Assembly: GCA_030681135.1 (NCBI GenBank)
Contig: JAUXXF010000001.1
Location: 1-64,000, forward strand
Direction of reading: 5' to 3'
DNA: 64,000 bases
From: Chlamydiales bacterium
GTDB lineage: Bacteria; Chlamydiota; Chlamydiia; Chlamydiales; SM23-39
Positions 6,168-14,639 of the stretch are shown piece by piece. The translations under genes and the position numbers were made by a program. How positions within the stretch are numbered: the first letter of the stretch is position 1; each line of letters opens with the position of its first letter. Under the pieces are notes generated by a model. It saw nothing but the letters and a program-made list of their open reading frames with translations, did no database searches and was not told the DNA's origin.

Positions 6168-8327
6168 GTGATAATTAAATTAGGTGGTTGTTTGCGGGGC
6201 TGTATGGTTTATAAAATAAAAGAGATGTATTCTATTCAAGAGGCTTTAGATAATCTTGCTACAATTGCTGGCCTAGATATGGAAGCCCCCCCTTTAATTG
6301 GTCTTGTTAAAGGACATCGGATTGTGACGAATAGAGAGCCTTTTGGCTCTGCTGCGGTGATTTGGCTCGGTGAGGAGCTAGATCCTTTGCTCGAGGTGAT
6401 GGATATTACTTATCGAACCATTCATAATCATTTAGTTTCGATTACAGAGCACGCACAAATGAACTGGGATGATCAAAAGGCTGTTAAGGGAATCTCTGCA
6501 ATGATGGCCCTGGTTAGCGAGTCTGCTATTGTTTTTGATCAATATTTTTCTTTTCGTACTCAACATAGCGGCCTATCGATTACAGAAAGGCCTGAATATC
6601 AAGATTTGATGTACTACTATCAGAATTACTTTTCCAAGCAGATGAAAATAAAATATAAAGAGTATGAGCCTGCTTCAGAAGCTCTCGTCGATGTGGAAGC
6701 TGTAAAAAAAGACCGTGACTACGAGCTATTTTATTTACGTAAAGAAGATGGGGGAACGTATTATAATGCAGATATTCTTCGAAGTTTAAAATTAACTGTC
6801 GATTTTTCAATAGAAGTTGATGGTTTAGAAGAAGATCCGTTATTAAAAATACGTTCTATGCAAGATCGAGACTTGCAAGCGAGTGCGTCGCAAATTTTAA
6901 CCTACTGCCACGATTACATTGAAGATTTCTATAAAGCCACTAAAAAGTTGGAGCATCATCACCTCTCTTCCCATTTAAGACTTGCGCTGATTGCCTTATT
7001 TTTAGCTGCTAATCCTCGAAACTTGATTCAAAACACGATGGGAAAAAGCTGTCTACAATATTACGAGGATTTTTGCCATTTTCTGCGTGCTGCATTGCGT
7101 AGCGTAGAATACCAAAAAATGATTGCTTATCTTCCAGAAACTTCTGATAAACAGTCTCATATTTTATTAGATATGACTCACGTCCTTTGTTTTAGCTTTT
7201 TTTCTAGGGCAGGAGGGATCAAGCAAGAGACAATCGGGCTTATTCATCGAATCATGCGAAAAGCAGAAAATCAAGCTGATTTACCCAAGGCTTCGACAGT
7301 TTGGACTCAATGTCTTTTTGATGATGAAAAATTTCGTACAGAAATGGCCAAATTTCCTAATGGTCCTCTCTTTAAAATTTTTGATCTGGTCCGAGAGGCT
7401 AAAGACGAAGATCAACAGATTCCGTTCGATCCGATTCTCCAAAACAATTTTCCTATGCATCTATTCCATGTTCGCTATAGAGCCATTGAGGTGAATATGC
7501 TTCGTCTGCCATGTCCGATTACTCAAACGATCATCAATAAAGCAGATGTGGCTGAAGAATTTAAGGGGTATCTTCGTTCTCTCATGAAAGGATCTCCGCA
7601 AAAACAGCATTTAATCATCAATTTTCAAGATAGAACTTCCTGGAAAGAATATGCTCGGTGCAGAGCTTTAGAGCAGCTACAAAACAACGCAGAATTTAGG
7701 AAAAATATCCATGTTGTTACCTTGCCAAAGGCGACCGATTTTTATTATCAAAATTTTGAATATTTCAACATGGATAAGTCTGAAGAATTTTTAGCTTCTT
7801 TTGCGGCGCAATTTGAAACGCCCGAAGAATGTGGATTTTTCTTTCCGCCTTTATTAAAGTCTGAGCAAATCATTCTCTTTGTAAAGCAGGCAATGCCCCT
7901 CATTCACAAAGAATTTTTTGACAGCCAAAAAATGCTAACTCGTAAGCAACGAGAGGATTTTATTGAAATTTTCTACCAATTTTTCTATCTAAAAATCGTC
8001 GATTGGTTAGAGCCTGATTTTATGAGTTTTACGTGCAAAGATGCTCTAGATACTTCCGCTGCAGCTCAAGGGACGTTCTTTGCTTTTGTGCAATTATTTA
8101 ATCAATCATTCGATCAGCGAGAAGAGATTGATTTTTTCCGTTGGCTTGTCTATGCGCCAGCGTTATTTATTCGAGAAAGACCTATTGATGCAGAAAGGTT
8201 CAATCGGTCTTTATCTGCTTTGGAGACGTTTGAGGCGCAAATGGGAACTCGCTCTGCCGAGCTCATCAAATGTTTTGAAACGTTGTATTCTCCGACGACT
8301 CTAAAAAAGCTGAGCATCAGACGTTAG
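6168..8327 (+). CDS. Large conserved-looking protein of unknown function
   Basis: About 719 residues from GTG 6168; ATG at 6204 or 6225 are equally possible starts, and no strong ribosome site decides. The protein is soluble, mostly helical in appearance and has no signal peptide. A C-terminal region (from about residue 480) has alternating beta/alpha character: HLIINFQDRTSWKEYARCRA, then NIHVVTLPKATDFYYQNFEY. This may be a Rossmann-like domain followed by a helical domain (FVKQAMPLIHKEFF onward). I do not recognise catalytic motifs. Its style matches large paralogous families seen in environmental chlamydiae. It ends in a strong hairpin shared with the convergent mlaD. Confidence 0.7.
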   Translation: MIIKLGGCLRGCMVYKIKEMYSIQEALDNLATIAGLDMEAPPLIGLVKGHRIVTNREPFGSAAVIWLGEELDPLLEVMDITYRTIHNHLVSITEHAQMNWDDQKAVKGISAMMALVSESAIVFDQYFSFRTQHSGLSITERPEYQDLMYYYQNYFSKQMKIKYKEYEPASEALVDVEAVKKDRDYELFYLRKEDGGTYYNADILRSLKLTVDFSIEVDGLEEDPLLKIRSMQDRDLQASASQILTYCHDYIEDFYKATKKLEHHHLSSHLRLALIALFLAANPRNLIQNTMGKSCLQYYEDFCHFLRAALRSVEYQKMIAYLPETSDKQSHILLDMTHVLCFSFFSRAGGIKQETIGLIHRIMRKAENQADLPKASTVWTQCLFDDEKFRTEMAKFPNGPLFKIFDLVREAKDEDQQIPFDPILQNNFPMHLFHVRYRAIEVNMLRLPCPITQTIINKADVAEEFKGYLRSLMKGSPQKQHLIINFQDRTSWKEYARCRALEQLQNNAEFRKNIHVVTLPKATDFYYQNFEYFNMDKSEEFLASFAAQFETPEECGFFFPPLLKSEQIILFVKQAMPLIHKEFFDSQKMLTRKQREDFIEIFYQFFYLKIVDWLEPDFMSFTCKDALDTSAAAQGTFFAFVQLFNQSFDQREEIDFFRWLVYAPALFIRERPIDAERFNRSLSALETFEAQMGTRSAELIKCFETLYSPTTLKKLSIRR

Positions 8328-8391
8328 AGGAAATTGCAAAACTCGCTTCGAGGCGCGAATTTGCGCCCGAATGGAGTTTTGCAATTTCCTC
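8327..8391. terminator. Shared bidirectional hairpin between convergent genes
   Basis: GAGGAAATTGCAAAACTC (8327-8344) is perfectly repeated inverted at 8374-8391, with a further GGCGC/GCGCC inner stem in the loop. It fills the whole gap between the stop of the 719-residue gene and the stop of the mlaD gene on the other strand. An 18-base perfect stem at this position is best read as a two-way terminator or mRNA 3' end protector. It lacks a T tract, so Rho-independent termination is not certain. Confidence 0.65.
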
Positions 8392-8392
8392 G

Positions 8393-9430
8393 TTAATCAT
8401 CAGATTCCATGAGGCCTTCATTATACAGCCTAATGGAATCAGCCAAGCCTTGAGATTTCCGAAGAAGCGTTGCAAAATCACGCCGGAAAGCTTCGCTTTG
8501 CATCACTTTAGTCCGCTCCTCTGTCTCCTCAGCCATGTGGAGCAGCTCTGTAAGACGTCCCAAAGAAGTTGTGATCGTATCAATTTCGCTCTCAAAAAAA
8601 TCATGAAATTCTTTGGGAGAATCCAGGGATTTAAGGGTGTTTGCCCTTTTTGTCCGGCTTCTTTGCCAACGTTTATCATATTGGAAAAGAAGACCATAAT
8701 GATTTAAGTCGTTCATGAAGGTCTCTGCTTTACTAAAAAGAGAGCTAAAGCGGAGATACATATCATCCGACTGGAGTAATTTGCCTAACGTTCCTGAGCC
8801 TGAAGATAAAGGTTTTGTCGCTTCCTTGATCTCCAAAAGAGCTTGGTTGGCATGTTCTAATGAAGCATTTAAAGAATGGACAGATCCTGTTAACTGGGAT
8901 TGATTTTCTTGAAACCATTGATCCCAGTGGTACACCGCTGTTTGTACCTGTTGAGCTACTTTAGTCATTTGCTGAAAGGTGTTTTCTAGAGGATCTACTG
9001 AATTAGCGTAGATTGTTTGATGAGTCACTTCTTTCGCATGGGATCCTTGAGGGGAAGCTTTAGGAAGGATGGCAATCGCTTTTTCTCCCATCAATCCTGT
9101 TGTTCGAATGGCTACCTCATCGGTTGTGTAGATATTTACTTTGGAGTCTACTTTAAGAGTGAGCTGATAGACATAGACTCTGCCTACTTCATCACAAGAA
9201 GTTTCTCTTGCATTCGTGATTTCTTCAATGGCAACAACTTCTCCTACAGGTTTTCCTGCAAAGGTCACCCTTGTGCCCATATTGATTCCTGCGATATTGG
9301 CAAAACGAACATGGATCAGTTGTTTTCCGTCGCCTACCGTTGGTTTTAAAAATAAAATCATCGCCACTACAATAGTCACTGCCGCTACGACAAAAAGTCC
9401 AATGAGGATATTTTTTAATTGATCTGTCAT
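8393..9430 (-). CDS. mlaD: MCE-family lipid-transport protein MlaD
   Basis: 345 residues. A single N-terminal membrane helix (LIGLFVVAAVTIVVAMILFL, about residues 11-30) is followed by an MCE domain (about 38-120) with the typical FANIAGINMGTRVTFAGKPV motif. The remaining periplasmic part is helical. MCE proteins form hexameric rings that carry phospholipids between inner and outer membrane in complex with an MlaE permease and MlaF ATPase. This is the third gene of the operon: its start overlaps the end of the ATPase by four bases. It is longer than E. coli MlaD (about 180 residues) because of the C-terminal helical extension, as in other MCE branches. Confidence 0.9.
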   Translation of the reverse strand: MTDQLKNILIGLFVVAAVTIVVAMILFLKPTVGDGKQLIHVRFANIAGINMGTRVTFAGKPVGEVVAIEEITNARETSCDEVGRVYVYQLTLKVDSKVNIYTTDEVAIRTTGLMGEKAIAILPKASPQGSHAKEVTHQTIYANSVDPLENTFQQMTKVAQQVQTAVYHWDQWFQENQSQLTGSVHSLNASLEHANQALLEIKEATKPLSSGSGTLGKLLQSDDMYLRFSSLFSKAETFMNDLNHYGLLFQYDKRWQRSRTKRANTLKSLDSPKEFHDFFESEIDTITTSLGRLTELLHMAEETEERTKVMQSEAFRRDFATLLRKSQGLADSIRLYNEGLMESDD

Positions 9431-10173
9431 TTTTGATATACATCCCGCATAAAATGGATAGTTGGATTATCGATTTGCATAAAGGTTTTAGGGTCGGCGA
9501 TATGGATGATTTTCCCTTCTTGATGCAAGGCCAGACGGTCTGCAATGAAAAGAGCTGAGTGGATATCGTGCGTAACGACAATACTCGTCCCTTTCAATTC
9601 GTTTTGCGTTTTTACAACTAACTCGTTAATCTGCTCTGCCGTAATAGGATCTAATCCAGTTGTTGGTTCATCATAAAGTAAAATAGAAGGGCGATACACA
9701 ATCAGCCTGGCGAGGCCTGCTCGTTTACGCATTCCTCCTGATAAATCAGAGGGCATTTTCTTTTCAACCCCCTCTAGGCCGACCATAAATAGGGCTTCTT
9801 GGACTTTTTGACGGATTGTTTGAGGGGAAAAGGGATGGCCTGTAGAGGGATCTCCATGTTGCTGTAAATAAAAGGCGGTATTTTCCTCGATCGTCATCGA
9901 ATCAAAAAGAGCTGATCCCTGAAAGAGCATCCCCATGTTTTTGACGACTTCACGCATGGCCTGTTTGTCTAAATCAGAAATCAGGACTCCATTGACTTCA
10001 ATGGTTCCTTGATCTGGCTTTTCGATCCCTATGATGTGTTTTAATAGAACGCTTTTACCTACTCCAGAGCGGCCAAGGATGACCAGAATTTCTCCTTTAT
10101 GCACATCGAGATCAAGTCCTTTTAATACTTCCGACGTCCCATAGCGCTTCCAGAGGTTTTTGATCCTGATCAT
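9427..10173 (-). CDS. mlaF: ABC transporter ATPase MlaF
   Basis: 248 residues. Walker A GRSGVGKSVLLK, ABC signature LSGGMRKRAGLAR and Walker B ILLYDEPTTGLDP are all intact, with a switch His in VVTHD. The signature with GGMRKR is characteristic of the MlaF/Ttg2A group of phospholipid-transport ATPases. It overlaps the permease upstream and the MCE protein downstream by four bases each, so the three proteins are co-translated as one MlaEFD-type inner-membrane complex that keeps outer-membrane lipid asymmetry. Confidence 0.95.
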   Translation of the reverse strand: MIRIKNLWKRYGTSEVLKGLDLDVHKGEILVILGRSGVGKSVLLKHIIGIEKPDQGTIEVNGVLISDLDKQAMREVVKNMGMLFQGSALFDSMTIEENTAFYLQQHGDPSTGHPFSPQTIRQKVQEALFMVGLEGVEKKMPSDLSGGMRKRAGLARLIVYRPSILLYDEPTTGLDPITAEQINELVVKTQNELKGTSIVVTHDIHSALFIADRLALHQEGKIIHIADPKTFMQIDNPTIHFMRDVYQK

Positions 10174-10958
10174 AAGGTTTTCATCTGTTGATTGATCATA
10201 TTGAGCGCCATCGTCAATAAGAAGTCTGAAATGAGAATGAGAACATAGCTTGTGACCACGCTCTGAGTGGTCGATTTGCCGACTCCTGCTGCGCCTCCTG
10301 AGGCTTTTAGTCCTTTATAGCAACATACCGTCACGATCAAAATGCCAAAAATAAATGCTTTAATGAGCCCAGAGGCCACATCAAATAGAGTGATATGAAG
10401 TTTCATAGGATCGAAGTAGGTGACAGGGGACATATGAAATAAATACACGGCAATCAAGTAGCCACCAAATACCCCCATCGTAATGCTAAAGAGCGTCAAA
10501 AGAGGCATCATAAAAATCCCAGCGATGAAACGGGGAGCAACCAGATAGCGACTCGGGCTTACCGCCATCGATTTCAAGGCGTCGATCTGTTCAGTCACTT
10601 TCATGGTGCTTAGCTCCGCGCACATGGAAGATCCTACGCGTCCTGTCACCATAAAAGCGGTCAAAATAGGCCCCAGTTCTGTAATCATCGACTTCGCTAC
10701 CATCACGCCGGTAACGCCTGCTAGTCCTTTAGAACCAAGTTGGTAAAAAGATTGAGCTGCAAGAACAAAGCCTGTTGTAAATCCAGTGATAGCAACTACC
10801 GAAAGGGACATCACGCCAATATGATAGAGCTGCTCACGAATCAAGCGCCATGAAGGGGGGTGGCGAAACGCTTCTGCAAATACTCCAAAAGACAAAGAAA
10901 CATACTCTCCAATCATTGCCAACAAGCGGAGAGTTTGTTTTTTTACAATAACAATCAT
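10170..10958 (-). CDS. mlaE: MlaE-family permease
   Basis: 262 residues with five or six hydrophobic segments. MlaE-family marks include VAITGFTTGFVLAAQ near the N-terminus, TELGPILTAFMVTGRVGSSM in the middle with the conserved E and R, and KAFIFGILIVTVCCYKGL before the last helices. It is the permease half of the MlaEFD lipid transporter and first gene of the operon. The start used here is MIVIVKKQ; ATG at 10911 (MIGEYVSL) is an alternative. Confidence 0.93.
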   Translation of the reverse strand: MIVIVKKQTLRLLAMIGEYVSLSFGVFAEAFRHPPSWRLIREQLYHIGVMSLSVVAITGFTTGFVLAAQSFYQLGSKGLAGVTGVMVAKSMITELGPILTAFMVTGRVGSSMCAELSTMKVTEQIDALKSMAVSPSRYLVAPRFIAGIFMMPLLTLFSITMGVFGGYLIAVYLFHMSPVTYFDPMKLHITLFDVASGLIKAFIFGILIVTVCCYKGLKASGGAAGVGKSTTQSVVTSYVLILISDFLLTMALNMINQQMKTL

Positions 10959-11044
10959 TAAACCTTAGACGACCCTGCACATCCCGAAAAAAGTGGGAGA
11001 CTGTCTACTGTGTACCACGTTTTTCAAGGATGTGTCAAATAGTT

Positions 11045-11587
11045 TTAAGAAGCTCTGCTTTCGCTTAAAGCTAATTGAAGGATTTTTTCCAAAAGATCTT
11101 TGATCTCTCTCTCAGTTGATGATTTCCCTTGCATATCACTTACTTTATTATCCAACTCTCTTATCAACACTTCTCTTGAAGAACCTGCTGTTAATTCTTT
11201 GATCTCATAGCCGGAAGTCCCGAATCTCGTGGCTCCTCCGATTAACGTTTCAGAGCTTCTAGCCAACATATCTGCTCCATCGAGCCCTAGAGCGCCCGCG
11301 AATGCCAGAAAAGTTGTGACTCCGAAACCTACAAAGCCAGAACCTAACTGGGCATTGCCTTGAATCCCTTTGGCGTCTGCTTGATCTCCGGAAAGTTGCT
11401 TAATCTTAGCTTTCAGCTCAACAATACGTTCCTTTTCGTTACGGGAACTTTGAGAATTTGTTTCCAAGAACTTCATCGCAATTTCTAAAATGCGTGCTTG
11501 CAGATTAGGTCTTGGCTGGTAGAGAGGTTCAATCGGTTCCCAAGTAGTGGGTAGTGTTGGACGAAGCCCAGTTACACATGTTGCCAT
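11045..11587 (-). CDS. Small hydrophobic-centre protein, candidate T3SS translocator (minor)
   Basis: 180 residues. A central Gly/Ala-rich hydrophobic segment (LGSGFVGFGVTTFLAFAGAL, about residues 81-100) lies between two charged, coiled-coil-prone regions. It is the last gene of a four-gene operon with a SycD/LcrH-like chaperone, 17 bases after the larger hydrophobic protein. In type III systems the chaperone SycD serves two hydrophobic translocators, a large one with several membrane segments and a small one with one, which is the pattern seen here (compare CopB and CopD of Chlamydia). No direct sequence match is claimed. Confidence 0.55.
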   Translation of the reverse strand: MATCVTGLRPTLPTTWEPIEPLYQPRPNLQARILEIAMKFLETNSQSSRNEKERIVELKAKIKQLSGDQADAKGIQGNAQLGSGFVGFGVTTFLAFAGALGLDGADMLARSSETLIGGATRFGTSGYEIKELTAGSSREVLIRELDNKVSDMQGKSSTEREIKDLLEKILQLALSESRAS

Positions 11588-11604
11588 AAAATAAAACTCC
11601 TTTT

Positions 11605-12555
11605 TTATTCAGATACGGATAAATGTTGAATCGCTTTTTTGACCACTTCAGAGATTTGCAAGGCTACATCTAATAGCTCCTGTTCGCTGGAAGCGCAAAG
11701 CCCCAATGTTTTTCTACAATCGGTTATTTCAGCTTGAGTGCGGATAATTCTAGCTCCAATGCCGGATGAGCGATATTTAAGACTTCCGCCTACAAGTTTT
11801 GTTCCGCCTTGCAAAAGGGTTACAGCTAAGGTAACGATTTTCAGCTTTTCTTTGGGGAGAGCATCGAGCAGTTGACCTGTTTTAAAGGCCCAGACTCCAG
11901 AGTACACCGTTAAGCCCAGAGAAAGAAGGAACATTCCTGCTTGAATGCGAGCGGCAATTTCTCTCTGCTTTTCCTCCGTGTTTGCAAAATATTTGGCAAT
12001 CGCTTCCCAGCCTTTAGTGTCGGTCATGATCTGATTGGTTAGGCCAAGTCCTCCGGCAGCTAGCCAAACAGCTCCAGCTCCTGTATCTTTATCCTTTTGA
12101 AAGATCGTTTGTAGGCCTTTAAGTAAAGACCCTGCTGCAACCGCATATTGAAAGACGGTTTCTAATGTATGCCACTTCCCTTCAATCTCATTGGTTGCGG
12201 TTTCCTCTTGAATATCTTGAATCAACTTCGCATGTAACCGATCCATGAACTCCGGTAACCCTTCGGCTTCCATTTCAAGAAGATCAAAGGTATCGTGAGA
12301 CAACTCCCCATAATCATTCAGACAAGCGAGAAAGCGGGGTATAGGATTGCTATAAGAAGAGTCTAACGGAGGAAGGTCAGGGCGAAACTGTGGCGATTTA
12401 CCTTCCGACGAAGAGGGACCAATAGAGCTAATGGCAAAGGTATCAAGAGAAGTGTTGGTCACTTTGGCGAGTGGCTGCATCTCGGCCATCTCGCGCTGCA
12501 AACGCTTAACTTTCTCTCGTTCTGCCTCAACAGAGGATAAATAAACTTCTGACAT
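11605..12555 (-). CDS. Candidate major T3SS translocator (CopB/YopB-like)
   Basis: 316 residues from ATG 12555 (MSEVYLSS). I prefer this start because it lies two bases after the stop of the chaperone gene; a longer open frame upstream overlaps the chaperone coding sequence and is not credible. The N-terminal part is hydrophilic and coiled-coil-like (EAEREKVKRLQREMAEMQ). From about residue 140 there are several moderately hydrophobic segments: FQYAVAAGSLLKGL, AGAVWLAAGGLGLT, AGMFLLSLGLTVYSGVWAF and LKIVTLAVTLLQGGTKLVGG. A protein without signal peptide that has internal amphipathic or membrane helices next to a SycD chaperone is typical of translocon pore formers. Function is inferred from context and architecture. 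Confidence 0.6.
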   Translation of the reverse strand: MSEVYLSSVEAEREKVKRLQREMAEMQPLAKVTNTSLDTFAISSIGPSSSEGKSPQFRPDLPPLDSSYSNPIPRFLACLNDYGELSHDTFDLLEMEAEGLPEFMDRLHAKLIQDIQEETATNEIEGKWHTLETVFQYAVAAGSLLKGLQTIFQKDKDTGAGAVWLAAGGLGLTNQIMTDTKGWEAIAKYFANTEEKQREIAARIQAGMFLLSLGLTVYSGVWAFKTGQLLDALPKEKLKIVTLAVTLLQGGTKLVGGSLKYRSSGIGARIIRTQAEITDCRKTLGLCASSEQELLDVALQISEVVKKAIQHLSVSE

Positions 12556-12557
12556 AA

Positions 12558-12983
12558 TTATTGATTCCACCGATGTTGTAAAAGAGCAATCCGATCTTGT
12601 AGAACAGAGTCTTGTTCTGATCTGATCAAGGCCGCTTCCAAAGCTATCCGAGCCTCTTCTTGTTTGCCTTGCGCAAAGCAGCACTCAGCAGCATGGAAGT
12701 GGGGATGGGGGTTCGATTGATCGAGGATGGCGGCCATGGCCCAAGCGGGGAGAGCTTTTTCATAATGGCTTCTTTCTTGCAAAGAGGCTGCCAGTCCAAA
12801 CCAATGCTTTGCTTCCAAAGGTCGTTGCACACAAAGTACCTCAAAGACATCGATGGCCTCTTGGGCTGATCCTGCACCATATAAGGAAAAACCGAATGCG
12901 TAGAATTTCTTCGCCTCTTCAGAGGACATCTTCTCCGCAGGAGTCATTTGAGTCAAAAGCCGTCTAACTGCTTCTTTATCCAT
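12558..12983 (-). CDS. SycD/LcrH-family type III secretion chaperone
   Basis: 141 residues made of three TPR-like helical repeats. The N-terminal AEKMSSEEAKKFYAFGFSLY and AGSAQEAIDVFEVLCVQRP match the SycD/LcrH pattern, followed by HWFGLAASLQERSHYEKAL and HFHAAECCFAQGKQEEARIAL. This class binds the hydrophobic translocators before secretion. It is coupled to both neighbours: its ATG overlaps the upstream stop by one base, and the next gene starts two bases after its own stop. It is a little shorter than Yersinia SycD (168), as usual for the TPR core. Confidence 0.85.
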   Translation of the reverse strand: MDKEAVRRLLTQMTPAEKMSSEEAKKFYAFGFSLYGAGSAQEAIDVFEVLCVQRPLEAKHWFGLAASLQERSHYEKALPAWAMAAILDQSNPHPHFHAAECCFAQGKQEEARIALEAALIRSEQDSVLQDRIALLQHRWNQ

Positions 12984-13639
12984 TATCGAGACATATGTTG
13001 AATAATCGTAGAAATAAGGTTGGCGTACTGCCTTAAAATGAGTTTTAAGGAATCGATAATTGAGTTACTTTTCTGCGATGCATGTTGAATCTTCATGAAA
13101 TTCTTTTGGGTCTCTGTTTGAAATTGCGTTTTAATGCTATCGAGAGCGGTCTTCATGCGACTCAGGAGATCTGGAGAAATCTCTGTTGCATCGGAAGGAA
13201 GGATGTCGACGCCTAAAGCTTTCAAGGCTTCAAAATCTTTTCTCATCTCATCGGTAATAGGCACTGATGTTTGATCAGAGAGTTTTGCGAATTTTTTCTG
13301 TAGGTCGACGATTTGCTTGGACTGAGCATTGATTTTTTCAATGTTATCGCTAATAGCATGCATTTCAGCATCTAAAACATTGAGTCCTTTGATCCCAAAA
13401 TCTAAGATGTCTGCGGCAACATTTCTGATGTTGCTCAAAGACTTTGGATCGGAGATAGGCTCCACCTGGTTTGATAATTTATGAGAGGAGATAGGCTTTT
13501 TTTCTTCGAGCGACTGCTGATAAACTTGTTGGGTTCGTTCAATGGCGTCTCTTTGCTGTTCGTTTTCATGGGCAGCTGTCGATTCGAAAAAAATTGGTTC
13601 AACATCTAATGCTGTAATTTCAGAAATTTCGTCAGACAT
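12983..13639 (-). CDS. First gene of T3SS translocator operon, helical hydrophilic protein
   Basis: About 218 residues from ATG 13639 (MSDEISEI); a TTG two codons upstream is possible. It is acidic at the N-terminus, then helical and coiled-coil (IEKINAQSKQIVDLQKKFAK) with no membrane segment. In Chlamydia an uncharacterised gene also accompanies the lcrH-copB-copD cluster, so a secreted or cytosolic partner of the translocators is plausible. It could be a tip, gatekeeper-associated or regulatory protein. A promoter is visible upstream (13673-13701). Confidence 0.6.
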   Translation of the reverse strand: MSDEISEITALDVEPIFFESTAAHENEQQRDAIERTQQVYQQSLEEKKPISSHKLSNQVEPISDPKSLSNIRNVAADILDFGIKGLNVLDAEMHAISDNIEKINAQSKQIVDLQKKFAKLSDQTSVPITDEMRKDFEALKALGVDILPSDATEISPDLLSRMKTALDSIKTQFQTETQKNFMKIQHASQKSNSIIDSLKLILRQYANLISTIIQHMSR

Positions 13640-13672
13640 ATCCAAGACCTTAAGTTAAAACATAAAGCAAAT

Positions 13673-13701
13673 ATCTTAAGGGAATTGGAGAAAATCGTCA
13701 A
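13673..13701 (-). promoter_or_regulatory. Promoter of the T3SS translocator operon
   Basis: On the minus strand TTGACG (13701-13696) is followed, after exactly 17 bases, by TAAGAT (13678-13673). This is a good match to the primary sigma consensus, 34 bases upstream of the ATG at 13639. Predicted from sequence only. Confidence 0.55.
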
Positions 13702-13767
13702 TGTTTACACAAATTGAAGTTATGGTAAAAAGCTAAAGAAAAACTCCTGGGATCAAATGAGGTGGAT

Positions 13768-13912
13768 TAAAAAACAGGATTCGCCTCTTTGGCAAGATCT
13801 CCGTGAAGCATGTCGGCAGGATCCCCGCGAAACGCGAGGCAGGATAGAAAATTCTTTTTGCTTATCCCGCCTCCGAAGGGGATCTTGCTAGCGAAGGGGA
13901 TCTTGTTTTTTT
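13768..13912. repeat. Long imperfect palindrome in the 336-base gap 13640-13975
   Basis: Starting from ATTAAAAAACAGGAT on the left and ending GATCTTGTTTTTTTAAT on the right, the segment folds back on itself. GCAAGATC(T/C)CC occurs near the left and twice inverted near the right, and CGCGAAACGCG forms a small inner hairpin. The right end, with a T7 run, could act as a plus-strand terminator, but the gene to its left on the minus strand starts there, so the role is unclear. A smaller hairpin, AGCCATTG/CAATGGCT, lies at 13931-13952 just past the stop of the 13976 gene. No gene is seen in this gap. Confidence 0.5.
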
Positions 13913-13975
13913 AATTACACCTGTGAAATAAGCCATTGTCAATGCAATGGCTCATGGATTTTCTCAAGAAGTTCG

Positions 13976-14578
13976 TTAACTGACTGATTCGCTTTGTTCT
14001 TGAGCAGCCATTTTTTCGATAAATTCTGGTTTAACGAAAACCGATTTATCCCTTTCATCGACTTCTTTTCGTATATCGGGATAAAAACCTTCATGATCTT
14101 CTATCCTCTGATTTGTAGGAATATTGAATGCTGCGCGGTAAGCCGATTTATCAGAATAAGTGTAAAAGTCTACTGGTGAAATTTGCGAACGCGCGGAGAA
14201 TAGATTTGGGATGAAAAGCCAAAAAGTATTGTCTCTTATGAACACTAAAATTCTTGTAAACAAATTGCTTTGGTTTCTTTGTTTGTCCGTGTTGTCATAG
14301 AGACTCCACATTTTCCTAGCAATTCGACATCCAGCTACCATTTCGCTAAACGATAAATTATCTGCACGAAGACGCCCGATGCTATTAATTTTTTCAGTCA
14401 GAGCTTTTAAAGAGACGTATTTTTCAAATTTGTCTTCTGAAGACCGCCAGATAACTCTTCTTTCTCCCCAGAAGGTGACTTCTGTGGTGGTTGTATCGGC
14501 ATGCAGAATCGCATCTAATTTTTGCAGATCTCGACACATCTTTGTTGCGGACATGGGAAAGCTTAATGATTGACTCAT
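13976..14578 (-). CDS. Protein of unknown function
   Basis: 200 residues from ATG 14578, chosen because AAGGAGGA sits four bases upstream (14583-14590). The N-terminus is Ser/Met-rich (MSQSLSFPMSATKM), as in some secreted effectors, followed by a soluble alpha/beta body. One hydrophobic stretch (FTRILVFIRDNTFWLFIPNL, about residues 106-125) might be a membrane-associated helix. I recognise no family. It stands between the translocator operon and an Inc-like gene on the same strand, so an effector role is possible but not shown. Confidence 0.6.
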   Translation of the reverse strand: MSQSLSFPMSATKMCRDLQKLDAILHADTTTTEVTFWGERRVIWRSSEDKFEKYVSLKALTEKINSIGRLRADNLSFSEMVAGCRIARKMWSLYDNTDKQRNQSNLFTRILVFIRDNTFWLFIPNLFSARSQISPVDFYTYSDKSAYRAAFNIPTNQRIEDHEGFYPDIRKEVDERDKSVFVKPEFIEKMAAQEQSESVS

Positions 14579-14639
14579 CGAATCCTCCTTGGATTTTGGC
14601 AAGTAGTTTACGGGGATATCGGATAATGTTCTAGAAAAA

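Noticed and set aside
12556..12684. Extended start of the major translocator gene (43 more codons)
   Set aside because: It would overlap the SycD-like chaperone coding region in another frame; the ATG at 12555, two bases after the chaperone stop, is the natural start.
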